Source of the DNA: M3007 sp964646615
Lineage (GTDB): Bacteria; Bacteroidota; Bacteroidia; Chitinophagales; Saprospiraceae
Length of the DNA stretch: 64,000 nt
NCBI GenBank assembly: GCA_964646615.1
Contig: CAZYEV010000019.1
Span: 62,001-126,000, forward strand
Direction of reading: 5' to 3'
Shown here: positions 26,601-35,043 of the stretch, in pieces
How positions within the stretch are numbered: the first letter of the stretch is position 1
Layout: every line of letters begins with the position of its first letter
Notes under the pieces: model-generated
What the model was told of the DNA's origin: nothing
What the model saw: only the letters and a program-made list of their open reading frames with translations
Database searches by the model: none
Translations under genes and position numbers: made by a program

Positions 26601-27258
26601 CGTCGCCAAAATCTATCCACGTGGCTTCGAGCGCGCCGTCGGCATCGTCGGCCTGCACAACGACGGTCAGAGGCCACGGAGCATCGCCGTCAGCCCCGGG
26701 CAGGATTTGAACGGAGGTAATCTCCGGCGGCTGGTTGATGCCTAATGGCGCCAGGCGCACATCGTCGAGCCAGAAGGACAGTTGCCAGCCCGAACCGCCA
26801 AAAAAGCCCAGATGCACGCGCACGCGCCCATCCGTCGGCGCGGCAAACAGCAGCGCCTCCTTGAACCACACGCCCACCGGGCGGTCGTAAGGCGTAAAAG
26901 CCGCTTCACGCACGACACTCCAGTCGGGGGTAAGCACACTCAGGTAAATGCCGCCCCAGTCCGACCCGCTGCTGGTCGCATCTATCCGAAACCAGGCCGT
27001 AAGCCGGTACATTGCTCCGGGCGTCAGACCCGAAATCACGCCGTAGCGGGCCATCGCATTCTGCAGGCGCAGCGATTGCTGACCATGGCGCGCCACCTGA
27101 GCATCCAAAACATACGGGCCGCCTTCCACCGTCCAGGGCGACAGCCCCTGCTCAAAACTGCCGTTCTGCAAAAGATTGCCGCCCGTTTGGGCAAAGGCTG
27201 GAAAGGCTAAAACCACCCTTACCGCAACAACCAGTAGAAATCCGCACATGCGTCGCAT
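23689..27258 (-). CDS. Large secreted T9SS glycoside-hydrolase-like protein
   Basis: 1189 residues. Signal peptide (1-24), then a carbohydrate-binding-like beta domain (about 28-175, NLLQNGSFEQGLSPW to FWLDDVRL). A PKD-type domain follows (about 178-268, WIDFGDGASAVG and RHTYGVPGRYRLTVEVRD), then a bacterial Ig-like stretch and a DUF5060-like domain (about 370-490). A TIM-barrel region of clan GH-A type is at about 500-1010: WELVNEGA should hold the acid/base Glu and IIGETDL the nucleophile. The T9SS type A sorting domain closes the protein (about 1105-1189). It probably attacks a polysaccharide outside the cell; the family number is not certain. Confidence 0.83.
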   Translation of the reverse strand: MRRMCGFLLVVAVRVVLAFPAFAQTGGNLLQNGSFEQGLSPWTVEGGPYVLDAQVARHGQQSLRLQNAMARYGVISGLTPGAMYRLTAWFRIDATSSGSDWGGIYLSVLTPDWSVVREAAFTPYDRPVGVWFKEALLFAAPTDGRVRVHLGFFGGSGWQLSFWLDDVRLAPLGINQPPEITSVQILPGADGDAPWPLTVVVQADDADGALEATWIDFGDGASAVGLADTFRHTYGVPGRYRLTVEVRDDEGALAARSDTVRITAPAHAPHLRITAPTNAAEWTTSLPTVVLGGTRKGWSGALLWVNERTEQSGWVNAGTDTLWTLPPIALAHGENTLAVQGVTPQGQAIIARLRVHRLDPAYTGPHPLQITCDPPQAQVWGLWTCRFQLETRGTDAFLPFGHLPGDSSGITAEAVFVSQGDTLLMPCFYTLDYAPAGNDLRPSGDWHWALRMSFPREGQWSGWLRVEDRSGKALAPLPAVTVSGFAGKGYIRPSAADNRYFEHADGSPFLPMGYNVSADRSLPELDEHLARWSANGITYGRFWLSPIAPFSDAWSSWATHHPMQHNGYLPASVLTPERRYGRGEVSWKIAWPPIENVQTPSLFRGFWSSVPLETGRTYRITARVRVEGVVGNGGLVLKTGGWLGTDDVRPNAGIRLSPYVLRGHSDWVYLTADWTAENDQLPFLYLTLEDVSAGAAWIEQLTLQPIYADGRLGPNVLDTWNANAHRYADPIECRKADYLIREAARRGIHYQVVILEKNDPLLNFFDRHGALHPAKGQFEPQPGTYLDRLYRAYWRHLVARWGWAPSVAAWELVNEGAPGSYFNLLERMAAYFQKHGPFPRMVSTSFWSEWVPEYWRASSASYADVHAYAQTTGFLDGFEIEGQWYDRQALQRDAAALIEAYGRHLSTDPLRNKPVIIGETDLDQPGDQTPDPLLSLDTAGVWLHNWVWGHLFAGGVSGLLWNSDNIEALQLHRHYRPFAAFTAGVPFNTDRYEEAKAATDHPALRVRALRNARGDDALLWVRHREHFWHRVITQGLPTPAQGNVQLEGLLPGKYRIALWEPWAFDTLPQIVWEAEVGADSVLIIPVQPLQRDRAWRIQRTGISSVRDASTTDLLRVWPVPTRSLLFAEWKGIDVEATTPVWLTNAAGQIMRQARLGDFPLAVEGLPSGIYFLRVLAPGRTFVRRIVVGF

Positions 27259-27434
27259 AAAACCCTCGCTGTTTTGGCAGCCAATTTCGCTAAAGGCGAG
27301 AAGTTTTTTTCTCCTTATTCTTACTCTAAAATGCTCTCTACGGGCAGCATTTTAAGCAATATGGCTTTACGCAGGGCCATTTTGGAGGCAAAAGGTTAAA
27401 ACTCCGCCACATCGAATTGCGCTCCGAATGGAAG

Positions 27435-28337
27435 TCACTCTTCACTAAAGTAATCGCTATCAATGCCTTTCAGGGCCATTGTCTTTCTTGTTGTAACGCC
27501 CAGGTCAAAGTCTATCATCAGTTCGGCCAGTTGCTCTCCATCTACGAGCACGACTCTCACATCTGTCTTGGGCAGATAGTCTTTTGCCTCTTGAGTAAAG
27601 GAAGAGGTCGTGATGAAAACACCCTTCTTAACTCCATGGCCAGCAAGGGCACCGACAAACTTCTGAATCTCGGGCCGGCCGACAGGTGTGCTCCAGCGTT
27701 TTGCTTGCAGGTAGATCAGATCCAGGCCCAGTCGGTCTTCCCGAATAACGCCATCTATCCCTTCATCACCGGGGCGCCCGCTGATCTTGCTTTCCGAACC
27801 TATGGCTCCACCATAGCCCATCTTGAGCATCAAATCCAGAACCAGCCGCTCAAAGAATGCCGGACTACAAGACTTAACCAGGGACAAAACCTCAGCCGCA
27901 AGGGTTTTTCGTAACTGCTTACACGTGTTTTCCAAAACTTCTTCTGGTGTTTGCGCCATCTCCACTGCATCTGCTGAAGCGGGAACTCTGTTGAGGTAAC
28001 TTTTAAACCCGGGATACTGACTGAGAAACTTTAAGTCAATTTTCTCTGGGTTTGTCCTGAGTACTTCCAGCCCTGCAGAGGTTATTTTAAAATGACCTTT
28101 TCGAGTATTCTCGATAAACCCAGCCATTTTGAGGTAAGCTTTAGCCCAGGAGACGCGGTTATTGAAGATACTCTCCCGTCTGCTGGGTAAGTATTCCTGG
28201 AGTTCCTCCTCACTAAGATGAAAATACCCGGCTAGGTATTCACGGACTTCCTTCGTGGTATGTTCTCCCTCGCCGGCAGCATATTTCAAAAAGGGCAGCA
28301 TCAGGGTTTGAAAGTCTGGTATCATAGGTTCAAACAC
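27435..28337 (-). CDS. mrr: Mrr-type restriction endonuclease
   Basis: An N-terminal winged-helix domain (about residues 5-95, ending GHFKITSAGLEVL) is the Mrr N-terminal specificity domain. The C-terminal half is a PD-(D/E)XK nuclease: FERLVLDLMLKMGYGG, then GRPGDEGIDGVI with the catalytic Asp and YLQAKRW with the Gln-x-Lys of Mrr enzymes. About 300 residues matches. Mrr proteins cut modified DNA (type IV restriction) without a partner methylase, and none is adjacent here. G+C looks lower than in neighbours, which fits acquisition by transfer. Confidence 0.9.
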   Translation of the reverse strand: MFEPMIPDFQTLMLPFLKYAAGEGEHTTKEVREYLAGYFHLSEEELQEYLPSRRESIFNNRVSWAKAYLKMAGFIENTRKGHFKITSAGLEVLRTNPEKIDLKFLSQYPGFKSYLNRVPASADAVEMAQTPEEVLENTCKQLRKTLAAEVLSLVKSCSPAFFERLVLDLMLKMGYGGAIGSESKISGRPGDEGIDGVIREDRLGLDLIYLQAKRWSTPVGRPEIQKFVGALAGHGVKKGVFITTSSFTQEAKDYLPKTDVRVVLVDGEQLAELMIDFDLGVTTRKTMALKGIDSDYFSEE

Positions 28338-28441
28338 GACATAAACCTAACAGTGGAGATGGTTCCTTGCAAGACTTCTATTCCTATCGCCATGCGGCTA
28401 CGTTTGAAAAAAAGCAGGCTAAATGTTTTCCCTGAAGTTCC

Positions 28442-29743
28442 TTACACAAACATCGGCGGAGAAGCCGTTTCCAGCGCCACGGGCCATTGCTGCAGCAGGG
28501 CGCCCAAGCGCCAGACGTCTTCAAACGAGTTGTACAGCGGCACGGGTGCCAGTCGGATGACGTCGGGTTCGCGCCAGTCGGCCATGACACCGCGGGCGGT
28601 CAGGTACTCGAACAGGGCCTTGCCCTGGGTGCCCATGCGCACCGACAGCTGGCAGCCGCGCATGTCGGGATTGCACGGGGTGATGATGCCCAGTTCGGGC
28701 AGTTGCCGGCGCGCTTCGTCCAGTACGTACTCTAAGTAGCCCGTCAGGAGCAGGCTTTTGGCGCGCAAGGCTTCCATGCCGGCGGCGTCGAAGAGGTCTA
28801 AGCTGGCTAAGTGGGCGGCGAAGGCCAGGATTTGGGCGTTGCTCAGTTGCCAGCCTTCGGCGCCGCGCATGGGCTTGAAGCCTTTGCGCATGAGGAAGCG
28901 CTCTTCCTCGTTGTGGCCCCACCAGCCGGCAAAGCGGGGCAGGTCAGGGTTGTTGCCGTGTCGTTCGTGCACAAACACTCCCGACGGACCGCCCGGGCCG
29001 GAGTTGAGGTACTTGTAGCTGCACCACACGGCAAAGTCGGCACCCCAATCGTGCAGACGCAGCGGAACGTTGCCCGCCGCATGGGCCAGGTCGAAACCCG
29101 CATAGGCGCCTGCGCGATGTGCTGCGGTGGTGATGGCCGCCAGGTCGTACCACTGGCCCGAATAGTAGTTGACGCCGCCGAACAGTACCAGGGCCAGGCT
29201 GTCGCCGGCCTGCTCGATGGCGCGTTCGATGTCGCCCGTATGCAACACGTCCTCGCCCGGGCGCGGCGCCACTTCGATGATGGCATCTTCGGGGTCGAAG
29301 CCGTGCCAACGCACCTGGCTCTCTACGGCGTACTGGTCGCTGGGAAAGGCGCCTGCTTCCATCAGGATGCGGTAGCGCTGCGGCGTAGGCCGATAAAACG
29401 ACACCATCATCAGGTGCAGGTTGGTCGTCAGCGTGTTCATGACCACGACCTCGTGCGGCAACGCGCCCACGAGCCGGGCCGTCTGAGGGGTCAGAAACTT
29501 ATGGTAGTGCATCCACGGCCGCTGGCCGCGGAAGTGGCCTTCTACGGCATGTGTGGCCCACTGATCGAGCTCTTCCAGCAGCCGCTGGCGCACTGTCTTG
29601 GGCTGAAGGCCCAATGAATTGCCGCAGAAGTAGAGCACCGGTCGGCCGTCGTGCTGAGGAAAGAGAAACTCGTCGCGGAAATGCCGCAGCGGGTCCTGGG
29701 CGTCCATTTGGCGGGCAAAATCGAGCGTGTTGTGGTATTCCAT
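28442..29743 (-). CDS. kynU: Kynureninase
   Basis: PLP enzyme that cleaves kynurenine to anthranilate and alanine in tryptophan breakdown or NAD synthesis. It starts at a convincing ATG (MEYHNTLDFARQMDAQDPL). YFCGNSLGLQPK, NTLTTNLHLMM and the PLP-lysine segment SYKYLNSGPGG are characteristic, as is RGCQLSVR near the C-terminus. 433 residues is normal. No other kynurenine-pathway gene is adjacent. It diverges from the S9 peptidase gene. Confidence 0.94.
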   Translation of the reverse strand: MEYHNTLDFARQMDAQDPLRHFRDEFLFPQHDGRPVLYFCGNSLGLQPKTVRQRLLEELDQWATHAVEGHFRGQRPWMHYHKFLTPQTARLVGALPHEVVVMNTLTTNLHLMMVSFYRPTPQRYRILMEAGAFPSDQYAVESQVRWHGFDPEDAIIEVAPRPGEDVLHTGDIERAIEQAGDSLALVLFGGVNYYSGQWYDLAAITTAAHRAGAYAGFDLAHAAGNVPLRLHDWGADFAVWCSYKYLNSGPGGPSGVFVHERHGNNPDLPRFAGWWGHNEEERFLMRKGFKPMRGAEGWQLSNAQILAFAAHLASLDLFDAAGMEALRAKSLLLTGYLEYVLDEARRQLPELGIITPCNPDMRGCQLSVRMGTQGKALFEYLTARGVMADWREPDVIRLAPVPLYNSFEDVWRLGALLQQWPVALETASPPMFV

Positions 29744-29920
29744 AGTCGTTCTCTACGCGCCTGCGCAGCGCCCTGCAAGGATAGGGCATTGCCCGCATAT
29801 GGACGACACACAGACAGGAAAACGGGTATTCTGGCGTCGAAAAGGCTGCCTTTTTCGGCCATTTGGCCAAAAATGGTTGGGGGAGGGGAGCGTTTGCTTT
29901 TCTTCGCAGCGGTGTGGGTG

Positions 29921-29962
29921 GGCCAAACGAGTTTGGCCACCACGGAGCCAAACAAGTTTGGC
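29921..29962. repeat. Pair of CCAAAC-RA-GTTTGG palindromes
   Basis: GGCCAAACGAGTTTGGCC (29921-29938) and GCCAAACAAGTTTGGC (29947-29962) are near-identical inverted repeats whose starts are 26 bases apart. They sit just upstream of the S9 peptidase start at 29982, in the divergent region with kynU. They could be a double operator or a small repeat element; I saw no other copies in the window. Confidence 0.55.
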
Positions 29963-29981
29963 GGTTACCGGTGGCGGTTAC

Positions 29982-32900
29982 ATGACCGATATGAGACCTC
30001 TTCTTTTGATATTCCTGGTTGTATTGCCTGTCTGGGCGGTGGCGCAAAAAGTGTCCGTTGCGCCGCCTAAGGTGGAGAAACGCCCGCTCCAGCACGAAGA
30101 TGTGCATCGCTGGCGCAAAATCGAGCGCCCACAGGTAAGCCCCGATGGGCAATGGGTGGCCTATTGGCTGGCACCCGTTACGGAGGGTGATGCCACCGTT
30201 TGCCTGTGGAGTGCTGCTACGGGCAAAACCATCGCCTTCGAGCGCGGCGCCGAGCCGCAATTTTCGGCCGACGGCCGCCATTTGGTTTTTAAAATAAAAC
30301 CACCTTTAGACACCCTGAAGGCTCAACGCCGCCGCAAGGTGAAAAACGAAGACTTGCCGCGCGACTCATTGGCCATTTACACTCTGAAAACCGGCGTGCT
30401 GTGGAAGACGCCCGACGTGCTCAACTTTGCCCTGCCTGAAAAATGGTCGGGCTGGCTGGCCTACCGCCTCGAGCCGGTGCGGGAGGGCAAAATGCCCAAA
30501 GACACGTCGGCTACCGCAGCGCCCAAACCCAAAAAGGAGGACACCAAAGAAAACGGCTCGCGCTTAGTGTTGCGCGATCTGGACTCCGGGCGAGAAGACA
30601 CGCTGCCCTACGTGCTGGAATACCGCTTTGCGCGCCGTGCGCCGGCCTTGCTGGCAGCCTGTACAGGCCGGGACTCGGCACTCCAGGCCGGCGTCTATCG
30701 GTTCGACTTTGCCCAACGCCTGTGGGTACCGCTGCTTCGGGCTGAAAAAGGCAAATTCGCGCAATTGGCCTGGGAAGAACAGGGGCGGCGTGCGGCCTTT
30801 CTGGCCGACTTAGACACCACCAAAGCCTCGCTGCGGCCCTGGGCGCTTTACTATTGGCTCGAAGGCACCCCTGCCGCGCGCCGTATCGCCGACACGGGCA
30901 GCGCCTTTTTGCCCCAGACGCCAGAGCGCTGGAACATGAGCGAACATACGGCGGTAGAGTTCAGCGAAGAAGGCACGCTGCTCTATTTCGGCATTGCGCC
31001 GCCGTTTCCGCAGCCCGACACGACACTGTTGCCCGAAGAGGTGGTGCAGGTGGAAGTGTGGGCGCACACGCAGCCGCGCATATACACCGAAATGGCCAAA
31101 CGGCTGGAGGCCGAGCGCAAACGCGGCTATCCGGTAGTGTGCCATCTGGAGTCGCCGGCTGCCGTGTGGCCGCCGCCTGTGCGCGGCTTCACGGTACTGG
31201 GCGCCGATTTGCCCGAATGGCAGTTCCAGCCGCAGCGCAATGCCCCGTGGGCACTGGGCATCACTGAAGAGCCGTACGCCTACTTGAAGCAGTGGGAAGG
31301 CGATGCCCCGCGTGATGTGTATGCCGTCAGCCTCTTCGATGGCAGCCGACAACCCGTGGTGCGGGGGCAGCGCTGCCGGACCTACCTGTCGCCGGAGGCG
31401 CGCTATGCGTTGTGGTGGCAGTTTGCCGACACGGCCTGGTATTGTTGGAATGCCGAAACGGGCCGTGCTATACGGCTCACCGACAACCGCCGGGTCGCCT
31501 TTTTCAATGAGAAAACCGACGTTCCAGACTACCCCAATCCCTACGGCCTGGCGACCTGGCTGACCGACGACCAGGGCGTGCTGGTGTACGATCGCTACGA
31601 CCTGTGGCTGCTGGATCCTTCCGGCCAGGCGCCCCCACGACGCCTGACGCGCGGGCGCGAAACGAGCACGCTTTACCGTTACATCCGCCTCGATCCGGAA
31701 GAACGGGCTGTAGCACCGGATGCGCGTCTGCTGTTGCACACCACGCATGAAGGCTCGCGTGAGGAAGGCTACGCCTGGCTCGACCTGAAAACGGGCACCA
31801 TCACTCCCTGGATGAGCGGCCCCTTCCGCTACGCACGCTCACCGCTGAAGGCCCGAGAGGCCGATGTGCTGGTGTTTACCAAAGAAAATTATCAGACGTT
31901 CCCTGACTTGCTGCGCACAGCAATTCCTGCGCCTGCTTCCGCCGTGCGCCCGCCTGTTGAGCAGCGCATTTCGGAGGCCAACCCGCAGCAAAACGAGTAT
32001 CGCTGGGGCAGCATCGAGCTGTTCCGCTGGCTTTCGCCCGCGGGCGACACGCTGGAGGGCCTGCTGGTGAAGCCCGAAGGGTTCAGCCCGGACAGGCAGT
32101 ATCCGCTCATCGTCAATTTTTACGAGCGCCTTTCCGATGAACTGCACCAGCACCGCGCGCCCGATTACCACCGCTCGCAGATCAACTACACGGCGTACGC
32201 CAGCCGCGGTTACGTGGTGTTTGCGCCGGATATTCCTTACCGCATAGGCTACCCGGGGCAGAGTGCCTACGACGCCGTAGTCAGCGGTGTTACGGCCTTG
32301 GTGGGCAAAGGCTTCATTGATGCGCGCCGCATTGGCCTGCAAGGGCACTCGTGGGGCGGCTATCAGACGGCTTACATCATCACACGCACCAACCTGTTTG
32401 CCTGCGCCGAGGCGGGTGCGCCGGTTGCCAACATGACCTCCGCGTATGGCGGCATCCGCTGGGAGTCGGGGCTGGTGCGTCAGTTCCAGTACGAGCGTCA
32501 GCAAAGCCGCATCGGTGGCACCCTGTGGGAATACCCCATGCGCTATTGGGAAAACTCGCCGCTATTCTTCTTAGACCGCGTGCAGACACCGTTACTGATT
32601 ATGCACAACGACAAAGACGGCGCCGTACCCTGGGCCCAGGGCATTGAACTATACACTGGTCTGCGGCGTTTGGGCAAGCCCGTGTGGATGCTCAACTACA
32701 GCGACGAACCACATTGGCCCGTGAAACTGCAAAACCGGGCGGACTTTCAGCTGCGCATGCAGCAGTTCTTTGACCACTACTTGCTGGGGGCGCCTGTGCC
32801 GCGTTGGATGGAAACAGGCCTTGCACCCGCCGAAAAAGGCATCCGGCAAGGGCTGGAGGTGCCCGCACGCCAGCAGTACGAACGAACCGAACGCCATTAA
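29982..32900 (+). CDS. Exported S9-family prolyl-oligopeptidase-type peptidase
   Basis: 972 residues. Signal peptide from the ATG at 29982 (PLLLIFLVVLPVWAVAQ). A long beta-propeller-like half follows (repeats such as PQVSPDGQWVAYW), then the alpha/beta-hydrolase domain in the last 260 residues. The catalytic triad is Ser790 in GHSWGG, Asp879 in HNDKDGAVPW and His911 in SDEPHWP. It should clip short peptides in the periplasm, with preference unknown. The frame is open from 29727, but those residues precede the signal peptide and cross the palindrome pair. Confidence 0.88.
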   Translation: MTDMRPLLLIFLVVLPVWAVAQKVSVAPPKVEKRPLQHEDVHRWRKIERPQVSPDGQWVAYWLAPVTEGDATVCLWSAATGKTIAFERGAEPQFSADGRHLVFKIKPPLDTLKAQRRRKVKNEDLPRDSLAIYTLKTGVLWKTPDVLNFALPEKWSGWLAYRLEPVREGKMPKDTSATAAPKPKKEDTKENGSRLVLRDLDSGREDTLPYVLEYRFARRAPALLAACTGRDSALQAGVYRFDFAQRLWVPLLRAEKGKFAQLAWEEQGRRAAFLADLDTTKASLRPWALYYWLEGTPAARRIADTGSAFLPQTPERWNMSEHTAVEFSEEGTLLYFGIAPPFPQPDTTLLPEEVVQVEVWAHTQPRIYTEMAKRLEAERKRGYPVVCHLESPAAVWPPPVRGFTVLGADLPEWQFQPQRNAPWALGITEEPYAYLKQWEGDAPRDVYAVSLFDGSRQPVVRGQRCRTYLSPEARYALWWQFADTAWYCWNAETGRAIRLTDNRRVAFFNEKTDVPDYPNPYGLATWLTDDQGVLVYDRYDLWLLDPSGQAPPRRLTRGRETSTLYRYIRLDPEERAVAPDARLLLHTTHEGSREEGYAWLDLKTGTITPWMSGPFRYARSPLKAREADVLVFTKENYQTFPDLLRTAIPAPASAVRPPVEQRISEANPQQNEYRWGSIELFRWLSPAGDTLEGLLVKPEGFSPDRQYPLIVNFYERLSDELHQHRAPDYHRSQINYTAYASRGYVVFAPDIPYRIGYPGQSAYDAVVSGVTALVGKGFIDARRIGLQGHSWGGYQTAYIITRTNLFACAEAGAPVANMTSAYGGIRWESGLVRQFQYERQQSRIGGTLWEYPMRYWENSPLFFLDRVQTPLLIMHNDKDGAVPWAQGIELYTGLRRLGKPVWMLNYSDEPHWPVKLQNRADFQLRMQQFFDHYLLGAPVPRWMETGLAPAEKGIRQGLEVPARQQYERTERH

Positions 32901-32907
32901 GGCATCG

Positions 32908-32923
32908 GTGTGACTTCAGTCAC
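32908..32923. promoter_or_regulatory. CRP-like operator before the persulfide dioxygenase gene
   Basis: GTGTGACTTCAGTCAC and its flanks contain TGTGACTTCAGTCACG, one base away from the CRP-type pattern TGTGAN6TCACA. It ends just before the T-run that would form the -33 element of the TACCTTTG promoter, a good place for an activator. The 12-base core recurs on the other strand at 48588-48599. Confidence 0.5.
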
Positions 32924-32928
32924 GTTTT

Positions 32929-32954
32929 TTGGCATTCAGACGAACGTACCTTTG
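32929..32954 (+). promoter_or_regulatory. Promoter of the persulfide dioxygenase gene
   Basis: TTG at 32929-32931 (end of a T-run) and TACCTTTG at 32947-32954 match the Bacteroidota -33 and -7 elements with 15 bases between. The gene's ATG is 50 bases downstream, behind an A/T-rich leader. Confidence 0.6.
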
Positions 32955-33004
32955 TATCGTTTTCAGGATAACTACTCTTTGTCAAATTAAAAATTGTATT
33001 CGTT

Positions 33005-34423
33005 ATGAAGATTGAGCAAATCTATACCGGGTGCCTCGCGCAAGGCGCCTACTACATCGAGAGCGAAGGCGAAGCCGTAGTGATTGACCCACTGCGCGAA
33101 GTAACGCCCTACCTCGAGCGCGCCGCTAAGGATGGCGCCAAAATCAAGTACGTCTTCGAGACGCACTTCCATGCCGACTTTGTGAGCGGCCACGTGGACC
33201 TGAGCAAGAAAACGGGTGCGCCCATTGTGTATGGCCCGAATGCCAACCCGACGTTCGACGCATACATCGCTAAAGACGGCGAAGAATTTAAGGTTGGCAA
33301 ACTCACCTTCCGCGTGCTGCACACGCCGGGCCACACGATGGAAAGTACGTGCTACCTGCTCATTGATGAGAACGGTAAGGAGCGTGCCCTGTTCTCGGGC
33401 GACACGCTGTTCATCGGCGACGTAGGCCGCCCCGACCTGGCGCAAAAGGCTGCTAACATGACGCAGGAGCAGCTGGCTGGCACGCTGTACGAGTCGCTGC
33501 GCAACAAGATCATGCCGCTGCCCGATGACGTCATCGTGTATCCGGCCCACGGCGCCGGCTCGGCTTGCGGTAAGAACATGTCGAAAGAGACCTTCGACAC
33601 GCTGGGCCACCAGAAGCAGACGAACTACGCTCTGCGCGCTGACATGACGAAGGAAGAATTCATCAAGGAGGTAACGACGGGCCTGACGCCGCCGCCGGCC
33701 TACTTCCCGCTCAATGTGGCGCTGAACAAGCACGGCTACGACAGCATTGACGAGGTCATGCAGCGCGGTACGCGCGCTCTGTCGCCGGCAGCCTTTGAGG
33801 CTGTGGCCAACGAAACGGGCGCCCTCATTCTGGATACGCGCGACCCGCAGACGTTTGCTAAGGGCTTCGTTCCCAACTCCATCAACATTGGCCTGGATGG
33901 CCAGTTTGCCCCGTGGGTGGGCGCGCTCATCCCGGATGTGAAGCAGCAAATCCTGCTCGTTACGGACCCGGGCCGCGAAGAGGAGGCCGTCATGCGCCTG
34001 GCTCGCGTAGGCTACGACTATTGTTTAGGCTACTTAGAGGGCGGTTTTGACGCCTGGAAAGCTGCCGGCATGGAAGTAGACGCTATCGAGAGCATCACGG
34101 CTCAAGAACTGGCCGAGCGCCTGAAGGCTGACCCGTCCGCTCCGGTCTTTGACGTGCGCCGCAAGAGCGAATATCAGAGCGAGCACCTGGAGAACGCCGA
34201 GAATACGCCGCTGGATTACATCAACCAGCACATGGCCGAAATTCCGAAAGATCGCACGGCCTATGTGCACTGCGCTGGTGGCTATCGCTCCATGATCTTT
34301 GCCAGCATCCTGCGCGCCCGCGGCTACGATAACTTGGTAGATGTGAAAGGTGGCTTTAAGGCCATTAAAGAAAGCGGTCTGTTCAAAGTAACGGACTACG
34401 TTTGCCCGTCCACGTTGCTGTAA
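33005..34423 (+). CDS. Persulfide dioxygenase-rhodanese fusion (CstB/BLH type)
   Basis: The N-terminal half (about residues 1-240) is a metallo-beta-lactamase-fold persulfide dioxygenase: THFHADFVSGH, HTPGHTMEST, FSGDTLFIGDVGR and YPAHGAGS hold the iron ligands. Two rhodanese domains follow (about 265-360 and 370-470). The first has no Cys at its active loop (LLVTDPGREEE), while the second has VHCAGGYRS with the sulfur-accepting Cys. This architecture oxidises persulfides to thiosulfate or sulfite in sulfide detoxification. A CRP-like site and promoter precede it and a terminator follows; the YeeE/YedE pair downstream suggests a sulfur locus. Confidence 0.9.
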   Translation: MKIEQIYTGCLAQGAYYIESEGEAVVIDPLREVTPYLERAAKDGAKIKYVFETHFHADFVSGHVDLSKKTGAPIVYGPNANPTFDAYIAKDGEEFKVGKLTFRVLHTPGHTMESTCYLLIDENGKERALFSGDTLFIGDVGRPDLAQKAANMTQEQLAGTLYESLRNKIMPLPDDVIVYPAHGAGSACGKNMSKETFDTLGHQKQTNYALRADMTKEEFIKEVTTGLTPPPAYFPLNVALNKHGYDSIDEVMQRGTRALSPAAFEAVANETGALILDTRDPQTFAKGFVPNSINIGLDGQFAPWVGALIPDVKQQILLVTDPGREEEAVMRLARVGYDYCLGYLEGGFDAWKAAGMEVDAIESITAQELAERLKADPSAPVFDVRRKSEYQSEHLENAENTPLDYINQHMAEIPKDRTAYVHCAGGYRSMIFASILRARGYDNLVDVKGGFKAIKESGLFKVTDYVCPSTLL

Positions 34424-34447
34424 GCATCGGCGTCGGCCTTAAGGTAA

Positions 34448-34512
34448 CGCCCGGATAACGTGGACAGGATGACGCAATGCGCCAGAGATCCTGCGTTGTC
34501 CGGGCTTCTTTT
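34448..34512 (+). terminator. Terminator after the persulfide dioxygenase gene
   Basis: GCCCGGATAACG (34448-34459) pairs with CGTTGTCCGGGC (34493-34504) with one G-T wobble, and TTCTTTTTA follows. It separates the sulfur gene from the methyltransferase module. Confidence 0.75.
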
Positions 34513-34545
34513 TATCTTTAGCCGGCTTTTCCGACCGATGCGAGC

Positions 34546-35043
34546 ATGTATATTGCCTTCAACCCACACTGGTATGCGCGCGCTTTAGAGGAGCAGCGTC
34601 TTCGCGCGCCGCACATGATGACGAAGTTTGCTCAAAACGACGTTCGTGTGACCGGGCAGCTCCGTGGTTTGGTTATCGAGCATCACGTCAGCGGCTGGTT
34701 CCGTCAGCATTACCCTGCTCAATACGTCGAGCCGGATAATTATCAACGCTGGACGGTTACCTGCGGCCACGACTTCAAGCTGAAAACGCCCGCTGGCTTG
34801 CTGCGCATAGATGTGTCGGGGCCTCGAAAAGACGGCTCTTTCGGCGCTTACGATCTGAAGCCCAGACAAGGGGTAGATTACCACATCTTGTGCCGACCGA
34901 TAGGCTTTGTTCGCTGGGACGAGTGCGACTACCACAAAGGCTTCGAGATGCTGGGCGCAGTGGAGGCGAGGCACTTTCAGACTACTATCTTTATAGGGCA
35001 TATCCTTCCACTTCACACCTGGCTAAAACACATCGGTCTATGA
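34546..35043 (+). CDS. Unassigned 165-aa protein, candidate restriction nuclease
   Basis: I do not recognise this family. It overlaps the start of a DNA methyltransferase by ATGA, so the two are translated together. The sequence has the layout of a small PD-(D/E)XK nuclease: a helix with Glu (GLVIEHHVSGWF), then strand-like GLLRIDVSG and GAYDLKPRQ, giving D-x(n)-DxK with 13-15 residues between. That would make it the restriction partner of the methylase. The match is by eye and weak; a non-nuclease accessory protein is possible. A TATCTTTA promoter-like box lies between the terminator and its ATG. Confidence 0.6.
   Translation: MYIAFNPHWYARALEEQRLRAPHMMTKFAQNDVRVTGQLRGLVIEHHVSGWFRQHYPAQYVEPDNYQRWTVTCGHDFKLKTPAGLLRIDVSGPRKDGSFGAYDLKPRQGVDYHILCRPIGFVRWDECDYHKGFEMLGAVEARHFQTTIFIGHILPLHTWLKHIGL

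Noticed and set aside
33095..33200. THFHADF in the persulfide dioxygenase as a damaged HxHxDH motif
   Set aside because: The Phe is, as I recall, normal in the CstB/BLH branch, where the iron site is mononuclear.
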